Positions 34,770 to 43,102 of a DNA stretch of 64,000 nucleotides are shown here, one piece after another. Made by a program: the position numbers and the translations under genes. Under the pieces are notes generated by a model, which was given only the letters and a program-made list of their open reading frames with translations, was not told the DNA's origin and did no database searches. The number at the start of each line of letters is the position of its first letter. The first letter of the stretch is position 1. Origin of the DNA: an uncultured Duncaniella sp. (GTDB lineage Bacteria; Bacteroidota; Bacteroidia; Bacteroidales; Muribaculaceae); NCBI GenBank assembly GCA_910578615.1, contig CAJTRI010000003.1, forward strand, positions 124,465 to 188,464, read 5' to 3'.

Positions 34770-36923
34770 ATGAAATCAATTATCACAGGCGCCATGCTGG
34801 CTGTGGCGCTGACAACAATCCCCCCGGCCATGAATGCCCAGAATGAAAGGGTCAATCCCTTCCTTGCACCTTACGGGACGGTCTATGACATCCCGCCGTT
34901 CGAAAAAATCAAGTATTCCGACTACCTCCCTGCCTTCGAGGAGGGGATAGCGCGCCAGCGTGCCGAGATCAAGGCTATTGCCGAAAACCCTGCCGCCCCG
35001 ACTTTTGAAAATACCATCCTCGCCATGGAGAAATCCGGCGAGCTTCTGACAAGGGTGATGCTCGTGTTCTCATCTCTCAACGAGACCGACAATACCCCCG
35101 AGATGCAGGAGATTTCCGAGGTGGCCTATCCGATGGTGTCAGCCGCCTCTGACGAGATCTCGATGAACCCGGCCCTTTTCAAGCGTGTGAAAAGTCTATA
35201 TGACAACAGGGAGAAACTGGGGCTTAGCGCGTCAGAGAAGAAGGCGGTGGAAGATTCGTATAAGAGTTTCACCCGCAACGGCGCCCTCCTTTCGGATGAG
35301 CAGAAAGAGCAGCTGAAAGAGGTCAACAAACGTCTGACCGACCTATATCTCGTTTTCAACAAGAATCTTCTTGCCGCCACAAATGACTTCGGGATAATTG
35401 TTGACAACGAGGCTGAACTTGCAGGAATACCTGCCGGAACCGTTGCTACCGCCGCATCAGAGGCTGCCGCCAAGGGACATGCCGGCAAATGGCTCTTCAC
35501 CCTCCATGCTCCCAGCCGTCTGCCGGTGCTTAAATTTGCCTCAGACCGAGGCCTTCGCGAGAAGATGTACAAAGGGTATACCGGCCTCGCCTCATCGGCT
35601 CCCTATGACAACCGCCCTGTAATCGGCGACATCGTGAAGATACGTGCCCGCAAGGCCGCTATCCTCGGTTTCAAGGACTATGCGTCCTACATGACCGACA
35701 ACGTCATGGCCAAGACCCCCGAGGCAGCCAACGATCTCCTTCTCCAAATATGGGGGCCGGCAAAGGCCAAGGTGGCAGAAGAGGTAGCTGAGATGCAGGC
35801 TCTTGCCGACTCCGAAGGCGCCGGCATAAAGATAGCTCCATGGGACTATTATTATTATGCCGAAAAGGTGCGTGCCAAGAAATATGATCTTGATGAGAAA
35901 GAGGTGAGCGCTTATTTCGCCCTTGACAATGTGCGCAAAGGCATCTTCTCTCTTGCCGAGAAGCTTTATGGCGTGAAGTTCTCAGAACTTCCAGAGGCTC
36001 CCAAATATAATCCCGAGGTAACGGTCTATGATGTGACCGATGCCAAGACCGGCGAACATGTGGCCGTCTTCATGACCGACTATTTCCCACGTGCCTCAAA
36101 GCGTCAGGGCGCGTGGATGAGTGAGTTCAAAGGCTCGTTCGTCGATCCTGACGGCACCGTAGGACGTCCGATTATCTACAACGTGGGCAATTTCACCCGT
36201 CCCACCGCCGATACACCGGCACTTCTGACGGTGGATGAGGTGCAAACCATGTTCCATGAGTTTGGACACGGACTCCACGGTATGTTGTCACGTGCCAAGC
36301 TCCGTTCGCAGAGCGGCACCAATGTAGACCGTGACTTTGTGGAGCTTCCCTCGCAGATTACCGAGCACTGGGCATTCAGCCCCGAGCTGCTCAAAGATTA
36401 TGCTTTCCACTACAAGACGGGAGAGGCTATCCCTGCGTCACTGGTTGACAAACTCGAAGCCGCCTCGACCCATAACCAGGGATTCATGACCACCGAGCTT
36501 GCCGGTGCCGCCCTTCTCGATCTTGCTTGGGGAAGCTATGTTCCGGCAGAGGGTGAGACGGTGGATGTCGATAAGTTTGAAAAGGAGGTTGCAGCCCGGC
36601 TCGACATGCCTTCTCTCATAGCCTATCGTTACCGTTCGCCCTATTTCAAGCATATATTCGGCAGTGACGGTTATGCATCTGGGTATTATACCTACCTATG
36701 GGCCGAGGTGCTTGACACCGACGGTTTCGAGCTTTTCAAGGAGAAAGGTATCTTTGATCCCGCTACCGCGCGTTCGTTCAAGGAAAATATTCTTGAAATG
36801 GGTGGTAGCGTAGACCCCATGGAGCTTTTTGTCAAGTTCAGAGGACATCGTCCTTCGGTCAACGCCCTCCTCCGTAATCGCGGACTCCAACCCCTTGACA
36901 TCAATCAGAAGGGCGGGAAGTAA
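34770..36923 (+). CDS. M3 family metallopeptidase (peptidyl-dipeptidase Dcp-like)
   Basis: 717 residues, close to the usual 680-710. A signal peptide (about 1-23) precedes NPFLAPYGTVYDIPPFEKIKYSDY, which is typical of the Dcp/oligopeptidase A family. The zinc site is His496-Glu497-x-x-His500 in MFHEFGHGLHG. It trims dipeptides or cleaves short peptides, probably in the periplasm given the signal. It closes the rhomboid operon and is followed by a strong hairpin. Confidence 0.93.
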   Translation: MKSIITGAMLAVALTTIPPAMNAQNERVNPFLAPYGTVYDIPPFEKIKYSDYLPAFEEGIARQRAEIKAIAENPAAPTFENTILAMEKSGELLTRVMLVFSSLNETDNTPEMQEISEVAYPMVSAASDEISMNPALFKRVKSLYDNREKLGLSASEKKAVEDSYKSFTRNGALLSDEQKEQLKEVNKRLTDLYLVFNKNLLAATNDFGIIVDNEAELAGIPAGTVATAASEAAAKGHAGKWLFTLHAPSRLPVLKFASDRGLREKMYKGYTGLASSAPYDNRPVIGDIVKIRARKAAILGFKDYASYMTDNVMAKTPEAANDLLLQIWGPAKAKVAEEVAEMQALADSEGAGIKIAPWDYYYYAEKVRAKKYDLDEKEVSAYFALDNVRKGIFSLAEKLYGVKFSELPEAPKYNPEVTVYDVTDAKTGEHVAVFMTDYFPRASKRQGAWMSEFKGSFVDPDGTVGRPIIYNVGNFTRPTADTPALLTVDEVQTMFHEFGHGLHGMLSRAKLRSQSGTNVDRDFVELPSQITEHWAFSPELLKDYAFHYKTGEAIPASLVDKLEAASTHNQGFMTTELAGAALLDLAWGSYVPAEGETVDVDKFEKEVAARLDMPSLIAYRYRSPYFKHIFGSDGYASGYYTYLWAEVLDTDGFELFKEKGIFDPATARSFKENILEMGGSVDPMELFVKFRGHRPSVNALLRNRGLQPLDINQKGGK

Positions 36924-36970
36924 AGATATATATGCCAAGACCGTCAACGCGGTCAACAATGTAAAATAAA

Positions 36971-37033
36971 AAATTCCTGAGGGAGCTACCAGACGAGATG
37001 ATAATCAGTCTCTGGTAGCTCCCTCAGGAATTT
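36971..37033. terminator. Long bidirectional terminator hairpin
   Basis: A perfect 23-bp inverted repeat (36971-36993 with 37011-37033) flanked by A's and T's. It terminates the peptidase operon and could also stop minus-strand transcription. Confidence 0.88.
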
Positions 37034-37087
37034 TTGGATGGAATGGTGTTGTCTAAGCCTTATTCTTGTTCGGAATAGAATATGGAG

Positions 37088-37141
37088 AAGGCCGTCAGGT
37101 TCACAAAGGTATTGTCATCTTTTGTGACCTGACGGCCTTTT
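37088..37141. terminator. Second hairpin in the convergent gap
   Basis: A 19-bp stem with one bulged T (37088-37107 with 37121-37139) and a TTTTCTATA tail on the plus strand. It lies just downstream of the pectinesterase stop on the minus strand and probably serves that gene. Confidence 0.65.
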
Positions 37142-37151
37142 CTATATTGCT

Positions 37152-40100
37152 TTATCTAACGATTTTGGTGGTGATAGTGGAACCGTTGGCCAGAGTGTCT
37201 ACCTTGATGAGTATACCTTTGGCTTCTGATGTCACACGTATTCCCTGTACGTTGTAATAGATGGTAGATACCACCTCTGACTCTGAGTCAGAAACAACGT
37301 CGTCAATGGCTGATGTAGAGAGGTATGTCGGCTCGCTGAGTCCGCCCATCTCGTTGGCTGAGCGAACACCATAAACTGCGGTCGGATCAACACCGAAAAG
37401 CTTTATCGATGTTTCCATGGTGAGGGCTACAAATTTATCATTCTCAGTAACGACATAGAATCTGGAATAGTCATTGCCTGTCCATGAAATTGTCAGGTCA
37501 TCGAGGGTCACGTCGGTCGGAGAGGGGGCAGCCTCGGCTATGGTTGCCGGATCCCAGTTGTCAGTGCCTCCCATAGCGTTCTCGTAAGAGTAATATTCGG
37601 CTTCCTCGGCTGTGAGTACAGGGTTGTTGGCATGATTGTTGCCGAAGACCGTCTTACGGCCTGAGAGGTCGATTACCGAGCCGGTGGCGGTTACAGAGTT
37701 GTATTCTGCAAAGCGTTTCGGCCAGCCTGTTCCCATTTCGGCCCAGCCTATTGCAGAGGGCTGTGCTGTCATCTTGGTATCGATGAATACTGCGATGGGA
37801 GTTCCGTCGCCCCAAGGACGTCCGAGAGTGTAGTTGCCGTTGATATCCTCGGTCTCGCCTACGATTTCGCAATCCTTGAAGATGTATCCGTATCTGTTGG
37901 GGGTAGAGGGAACTGCGAGATAACCGCTGCCCTTGCCGTCCTTGGTGCACATCTGGAGTGTCACATCCTTGTAGTAGACGTCACCCTTGCCGCAGAGGAA
38001 GTCTGTGCATCCGCGAAGGATACCGCCTTCGAAGTATGAGCGTCCGTTCTGGTTGTTGGAACAGTAGGTATCCTGGAAACCCCAGAGTGTCACGTTCTTG
38101 TAGATGGTCTTGTTACCGTTGTCTTCGACAGCTTCTCCACGGCCGGTGTTGTCGTTAAGACCGTTTTTGAACGTGATGTCCTGTATGTATGTATTGTTCA
38201 CACCCTTGCTGATGAAGAGCGTTGTCACGTTGTGAAGGCCTTCGATGGGATAAGGCATACCGGGTTCGGTGGGATCCTTGACAAGGTTGGTGATGATTGT
38301 GGCGTCACGGTCTTCACCGATGATGGATACGTTGGAGGCGGTCAGATAAGTGATGGGGCTGGGGAGAGTCACACCGTCTTTGGTGATTGTCTCGGTTTCG
38401 CTATAAGGAAGTTCATAGTAGCCTTTCCTCACGAAGATGATGAAGCGTTTATCCTTGTTCTCGCGGTTGTTTGCGGCCTCGATAGCATCCTTGAAGCTAC
38501 CGTTCATAGGAACGATGAAGTCCAGGGTTGCCTTTTCGACGGTAGGACGGGTCTTGGTGGTGAAGTTTATCACTACGGCCTTGTCGAGTTTGTTGTCAGT
38601 GAGATCCATCACACTGTTGGCAGGAAGCTCGAACTTATAGGATGTGCCGTAAGAGAGGTTCCTGTACTTGAAGATGATGGTCTTGCCTGTCACCTCGGGG
38701 GTGAGCTCTGACTGGTTGGCGCCGTGGAGTATGGCCTTGGCGTCATCGGCCATCTTTACTTTCTCGTCAAAGGTCAGGACGATGCGTCCGTTGATCGATG
38801 CGTTGTTTGATCCTTCCTCGGGAACGAAGTCAACAAGTACCGGGGCTGTGCCGTCGTCAAAGAGTTTGGCTGTGCCGGTAATGTATGTGCCGCTCATGGA
38901 GATACCGTCGTTCTGGCTTTCTGTTCCGTCAACGGGAGACTCCTTGTCAGCGATCCAGCGGATATAGAGTGTCTTCTGGTTGTTGTACTTGGCAGGGAGC
39001 GTGAAGTCATAGTCCTTCCAGTTCTTGGCACCTTCAAGGGCTATCTCTCCGCCTTTCTCCCAATTCTCTCCGTCGGTTGAAACCTCTACGTAATACTTGG
39101 TATGGGCATTGTAGTTGTAAAGCATTCCGCCGGTTACGTGGATGTCGGTGAATGCCTCGGCATTGAGAGTTGTCTGCCAGTAATAGTCGCCAAGGCCGGT
39201 AGTGCGCCAGTTGACAGCTGCATTGCGGCCCTCGTAGCCGTTGGGATCGGCTGCATGGCTCTTGTCAAGCCAGCCGGAAGTAGAACCTTCGGCGTTGCGG
39301 AGCACGAGGTTTGCGGCATCGTTGTCGGCAGATGCGAAGTCAGCTACACGTCCGTTGGAGCCTGTGCGGTAGAAGTCCCATCCGGCAAGGAAGTCGGAAG
39401 CTGAGAAGAAGGCGGTAAATTCCTTGTCCTCGGTCATATCGAACGAGATCTCGGTAGAGCTTTGGCCGTCACTCCAATTGGTGAATGTCATGATGGGGTT
39501 GGAGGTAGCGGTAAGGGTCACCTTTGTTCCGGCCTCATACATGTTCTTGCCGTCAACCACGTTAGGAGCCGGGGTGGGCTGTACCTGGTAGAGGTTGGCT
39601 CCGCCTTCGACGCTGTAAACGAGTTCATAGGTGTCGAGTTTCTCGAAGTTGGCTGTGAGAACCGCGTCGGCGTTGACAGTGTAGTTGAACTTGGCGTCTT
39701 CCGAAACGACCTTCTTTGAGGCATCCGTCCAGTTAGTGAACTTGTAACCGAAGTTCTTGCTGGCAGTGAGGGTGACCTCGGTACCTTCGTCAAACTCTGT
39801 TCCTGAGGGATATACGGTTACTTTGCCGGCCTCCTCGGGATTGGCTGCAATGCTGAGTGTGTAGACATTCACCTCTGTTGCCACACCGTCTACGAATCCG
39901 TAGATGTTGATGTCGCTTACGCCTATGTTCTTGTTGGAGAGGTCATAGACATTCAGGTCAAGCATGAACCCTTTCTCGGTGGCCAGTGTCGCGGGGACTT
40001 CGAGGTCAAACGAGCTGCATATTTTGGGATTGTCCTTGTGCTTGTCTTCGGCAAGGGTCTTCTCGCGACGGGGTTTGAGGCCTGTCTCAAGAGTCTCGGT

Positions 40101-41633
40101 GACACCCTCGTCGTTTCTGACAACAACGTCGATGAGGCCGCCGTCAGTTCCGAAGCGGCGCACTTTGGCCGTCACACGGGTGGGTGTGAACTTGACGCCT
40201 TTCTTGGGAACCACGCGCCATTCGAGATGTCCGCTGCTGGTGACGAGGAATCGGAGGTAAGTCTCGTCTGGTTCGACAGCTGCCTGCGGGCCAGAGTAAG
40301 CGATACCTTCCGATACGCTGAACGGAGTCATGCTGAATGCATTCTCAGGTGTCACGACGGGCTTTTCTTCCTTGTCGGCATTTGGCATGGTGAAGTCCCA
40401 GTGAAGAGTGGCCTCGGCATTTTCGAACTTGTCTCCTGCGGGAGCGTCAACCACGGGCAGAGTGGTGCGTACATAGCGGTAATAGCTGCCGTCCTGCACA
40501 TCGAGGGGCACTGTCTCCGTGGTGCTCGCAACCTTGAAAGAAGGATTGGTGGAACCGTTGGCGGGGACTATGACTCCGTCGATGGTGGTTTTCTCTGTGG
40601 GGCTGTAACTTTCATATGCTATCTCGGCGCCCTTGCATGACGGAACCTGGAAGAGTGTTCCCTGATTTATCTGCACCCAGTCTGTGTGGCTCTTGTTGTT
40701 GAATTTGCCCGGCTTGGTGGAGAATGGGAGCTTCACGTCGATTATTTCGGTGCCTATCTTGGCCTGAGCCACCCAGAAGCAGTCTTCCTTGCCTTCCCAG
40801 CCTACTGCGGGAGCGCCTTGGTCGCGGCGGAAATTCCATGTGATTGTGACAGGCTCTGTACGGTCGGCGAGGCTTACGGTGTTGTCAACGAAACGCGGTG
40901 TAAGTTCCATGTCTCCTTCGACGGTAACTATATCGCCGATTTCGTAATTCTTGCTTCCATCAGTCCAGCCTACAAGTGTCTTTCCGTCAAGATAGAGTGT
41001 GTGGTTGGCCGGGATGGTGAATGTTTTGCCGATTTCCACTGTCTCGGGAGCCGGAAGTGTCTCTCCGGCATCAGTGAATTCTCCGAGTGAGAATGTCACC
41101 TTGGCGTCATCTTTGATTTCGCTTGGATCGACAGCCTCTACCGCGAAGTAGGGGGTATAGCTACCGCCGCTTATGGTCAGCGTTGTCGCATCGCCCTTGT
41201 AGATGGTCGAGGCGATGTTTTTAACCTTGTCCCCGTGGTAGCATTCTCCTGTGTTCGTGTTGAATTTGCCGACCTCGGAGCCAGATGCGTCGACGATCTT
41301 CACATCGCCGCCCCAGGCACATGTGCCCATGGAGATTTTTACAGGGCCGTCTACGGTCACTGTGGAGCTGAAATTGCCCCAGCCATGGTCGGTACTGTGA
41401 AATTTTCCTGACATTACGAGGACTGCGGAGGCGTCTGTGGCTTCGACACGGTTTACGGTTCCGTCATCGGCAACCGTAACGCCGAAGTTTATGGCGCTTC
41501 CTCCAATCTCGCTCTCTGTCAGTAGATTGCCGCCTGTGAGGTCAATCTTTACATCCTTGAAGGCAGCCACAGCATTGCTTCCGAAAAGAAGGCACGCGGC
41601 TGTAAGGATACCACTGAAGAAATTTGATTTCAT
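37152..41633 (-). CDS. Giant secreted multidomain pectinesterase (CE8) with T9SS-like C-terminal tail
   Basis: 1493 residues with a cleavable signal peptide (about 1-24). Beta-rich adhesive domains fill the first 600 residues. Then come two divergent InlB/Flg_new-type repeats (about 600-770, with VTLTASKNFGYKFTNWTD and VTLTATSNPIMTFTNWSD), a beta-sandwich binding domain, a Big_5 Ig-like domain (about 935-1040, PVLVDFVPEEGSNNASINGR), and a CE8 pectin methylesterase beta-helix (about 1045-1390). Active-site residues are Asp1188 in GFQDTYC, Asp1211 in GCTDFLCG and Arg1272 in LGRPWG. The last 40 residues (YYNVQGIRVTSEAKGILIKVD) resemble a type A T9SS sorting domain. It would remove methyl groups from pectin outside the cell. 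It is a single gene with its own promoter, away from any SusC/D pair or pectate lyase. Confidence 0.9.
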   Translation of the reverse strand: MKSNFFSGILTAACLLFGSNAVAAFKDVKIDLTGGNLLTESEIGGSAINFGVTVADDGTVNRVEATDASAVLVMSGKFHSTDHGWGNFSSTVTVDGPVKISMGTCAWGGDVKIVDASGSEVGKFNTNTGECYHGDKVKNIASTIYKGDATTLTISGGSYTPYFAVEAVDPSEIKDDAKVTFSLGEFTDAGETLPAPETVEIGKTFTIPANHTLYLDGKTLVGWTDGSKNYEIGDIVTVEGDMELTPRFVDNTVSLADRTEPVTITWNFRRDQGAPAVGWEGKEDCFWVAQAKIGTEIIDVKLPFSTKPGKFNNKSHTDWVQINQGTLFQVPSCKGAEIAYESYSPTEKTTIDGVIVPANGSTNPSFKVASTTETVPLDVQDGSYYRYVRTTLPVVDAPAGDKFENAEATLHWDFTMPNADKEEKPVVTPENAFSMTPFSVSEGIAYSGPQAAVEPDETYLRFLVTSSGHLEWRVVPKKGVKFTPTRVTAKVRRFGTDGGLIDVVVRNDEGVTETLETGLKPRREKTLAEDKHKDNPKICSSFDLEVPATLATEKGFMLDLNVYDLSNKNIGVSDINIYGFVDGVATEVNVYTLSIAANPEEAGKVTVYPSGTEFDEGTEVTLTASKNFGYKFTNWTDASKKVVSEDAKFNYTVNADAVLTANFEKLDTYELVYSVEGGANLYQVQPTPAPNVVDGKNMYEAGTKVTLTATSNPIMTFTNWSDGQSSTEISFDMTEDKEFTAFFSASDFLAGWDFYRTGSNGRVADFASADNDAANLVLRNAEGSTSGWLDKSHAADPNGYEGRNAAVNWRTTGLGDYYWQTTLNAEAFTDIHVTGGMLYNYNAHTKYYVEVSTDGENWEKGGEIALEGAKNWKDYDFTLPAKYNNQKTLYIRWIADKESPVDGTESQNDGISMSGTYITGTAKLFDDGTAPVLVDFVPEEGSNNASINGRIVLTFDEKVKMADDAKAILHGANQSELTPEVTGKTIIFKYRNLSYGTSYKFELPANSVMDLTDNKLDKAVVINFTTKTRPTVEKATLDFIVPMNGSFKDAIEAANNRENKDKRFIIFVRKGYYELPYSETETITKDGVTLPSPITYLTASNVSIIGEDRDATIITNLVKDPTEPGMPYPIEGLHNVTTLFISKGVNNTYIQDITFKNGLNDNTGRGEAVEDNGNKTIYKNVTLWGFQDTYCSNNQNGRSYFEGGILRGCTDFLCGKGDVYYKDVTLQMCTKDGKGSGYLAVPSTPNRYGYIFKDCEIVGETEDINGNYTLGRPWGDGTPIAVFIDTKMTAQPSAIGWAEMGTGWPKRFAEYNSVTATGSVIDLSGRKTVFGNNHANNPVLTAEEAEYYSYENAMGGTDNWDPATIAEAAPSPTDVTLDDLTISWTGNDYSRFYVVTENDKFVALTMETSIKLFGVDPTAVYGVRSANEMGGLSEPTYLSTSAIDDVVSDSESEVVSTIYYNVQGIRVTSEAKGILIKVDTLANGSTITTKIVR

Positions 41634-41746
41634 AAAAAGTGATGATTGATAGGTATTAAATAAAAAGTTAATAATATGGTATTAAATATTGAATGACAGG
41701 AAGATGCGTTGATGCGAGGTTCTTGTAGAATATATGAAATGGTATG

Positions 41747-41779
41747 CAAAGATAATAAAGCAATCGCTAATATTCCAAA
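41747..41779 (-). promoter_or_regulatory. Promoter of the pectinesterase gene
   Basis: Minus-strand -7 TATCTTTG at 41754-41747 and -33 TTTG at 41779-41776, 21 bases apart; the leader is about 110 bases. Confidence 0.75.
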
Positions 41780-41854
41780 TATTTGTGAAAAAAATTATAA
41801 TAAAAAGGTCGAGACCATTGTCACGACCTTTTAGAGCGTATGTTTTATGTCATC

Positions 41855-42745
41855 CTATGATAGAAGTTCTCCGGCAAGTGCGCGGCGGGTGGTATCGGTC
41901 ACCGGGACAAGCGGCAGACGGAGCACTTCGTGGTAGTCAGGGAAAAGCAGGTGTAGGAGGGCCTTTATGCCGGCCGGGTTGCCGTCCTTGAAAAGGAGCG
42001 AGTATAGGGCCGAGAAGCGCTGGTGCATCGGGGCGGCCTGTTCGTGACGCTCAGGGTCGAGGCTTACATGTATCATTTCCGAGAACTGGCGGGGATAGGC
42101 GTTGCCGAGCACCGAGATTACCCCGTCCCCTCCGGCACCGATCATGGTATGGGCCAGCGAGTCGTCTCCCGATAGGACGAGAAAGCCTTCGGGACGGCGG
42201 GTTATGACGTTGCGTGCCTGTTCCATATTTCCCGAGGCCTCCTTTATGCCGACAATCCTGCCGGGATATTCTTCGGCAAGGCGGATGATGGTGTCAACAT
42301 TCATGTTAACCCCCGAACGCCCCGGGATATTGTAGAGAATCACAGGTACGGGGCTTGCCTCGGCTATAGCGGAGAAGTGGCGGTACATACCTTCCTGTGT
42401 AGGCTTGTTGTAATAAGGCACCACGGAGAGTATACTGTCAAACTCTGCGAGACGGTCGAAACTTTCAATTTCCTCCACAACTGCGCGTGTGCAGTTGCCT
42501 CCGGCTCCGAGCACGAGTGGGATCCTTCCTCCCGCATAGTCGAGTATATGGCAGGCAATCTCGTGCTTCTCTGCCGGGGTCAGGGTAGGGGTTTCGGCAG
42601 TTGTGCCGAGCACGACGATAAAGTCAGTCCCGCCGTTGATCAAGTAGTCTATATGGGAGTCGAGCGCGTCATAATCTATGGTCTCGTCCTCTCTGAATGG
42701 GGTAGTGAGCGCGACCCCCATGCCGCGTAATCTCTCGGATGACAT
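41855..42745 (-). CDS. dapA: 4-hydroxy-tetrahydrodipicolinate synthase
   Basis: 296 residues. DapA condenses pyruvate with aspartate semialdehyde, the first committed step of lysine and meso-DAP synthesis. The Schiff-base lysine is Lys168 in IVGIKEASGNM and the catalytic tyrosine is Tyr138 in VILYNIPGRSGVNM; the substrate loop reads GTTAETPTL. Start and length match the family. It has its own promoter. Confidence 0.96.
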   Translation of the reverse strand: MSSERLRGMGVALTTPFREDETIDYDALDSHIDYLINGGTDFIVVLGTTAETPTLTPAEKHEIACHILDYAGGRIPLVLGAGGNCTRAVVEEIESFDRLAEFDSILSVVPYYNKPTQEGMYRHFSAIAEASPVPVILYNIPGRSGVNMNVDTIIRLAEEYPGRIVGIKEASGNMEQARNVITRRPEGFLVLSGDDSLAHTMIGAGGDGVISVLGNAYPRQFSEMIHVSLDPERHEQAAPMHQRFSALYSLLFKDGNPAGIKALLHLLFPDYHEVLRLPLVPVTDTTRRALAGELLS

Positions 42746-42816
42746 AGTGGATTGTCTTTTGATTTGTGCTATCCTGTATATTAATATATAACGTATAAAA
42801 CGGCAGAAATAGCACG

Positions 42817-42848
42817 CAAAAGTAAGAAAATTTCATTTCAAAAGCAAA
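42817..42848 (-). promoter_or_regulatory. Promoter of dapA
   Basis: Minus-strand -7 TACTTTTG at 42824-42817 and -33 TTTG at 42848-42845, 20 bases apart; leader about 65 bases. Confidence 0.78.
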
Positions 42849-43055
42849 AATGATGAGATAAATATTAAATCAGCGATATTTCAGTCAGTAATGCGTCATA
42901 TTCTTATCGTGGCAGGTAAACTCCCACTCATATACCTCCCGTGGGCGATGGATACGGGCCTGGGGATGCATTATCCAGACGACGGCGGATGGTCATCCTG
43001 CGGCCCGCAGGCTCTATTTAAACATTTTTTAGAAAGAGTATTGGAGAATTTTGAG

Positions 43056-43063
43056 TAACTTTG
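43056..43063 (+). promoter_or_regulatory. -7 promoter element of dnaE
   Basis: Perfect TAACTTTG. It overlaps an in-frame TTG at 43061, which therefore cannot be the translation start. Confidence 0.65.
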
Positions 43064-43102
43064 GCTCTGTTTTCATCCTTTATTATCCCCATGCACCATA
43101 CC

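Larger units (their letters stand above)
42746..43102. other. Divergent intergenic region dapA / dnaE
   Basis: A 357-base gap with a strong dapA promoter at its left end and the dnaE -7 box at 43056-43063. The stretch between, about 42900-43055, is more GC-rich than usual for a promoter gap and carries a short plus-strand open frame (42891-43058, 55 codons) plus a small hairpin (42997-43001 with 43007-43011). I cannot assign either to a gene with confidence. Confidence 0.4.

Noticed and set aside
39518..39793. Minus-strand frame within the pectinesterase
   Set aside because: A different frame of the same strand, Thr/Ser/Arg-rich shadow without a start context.
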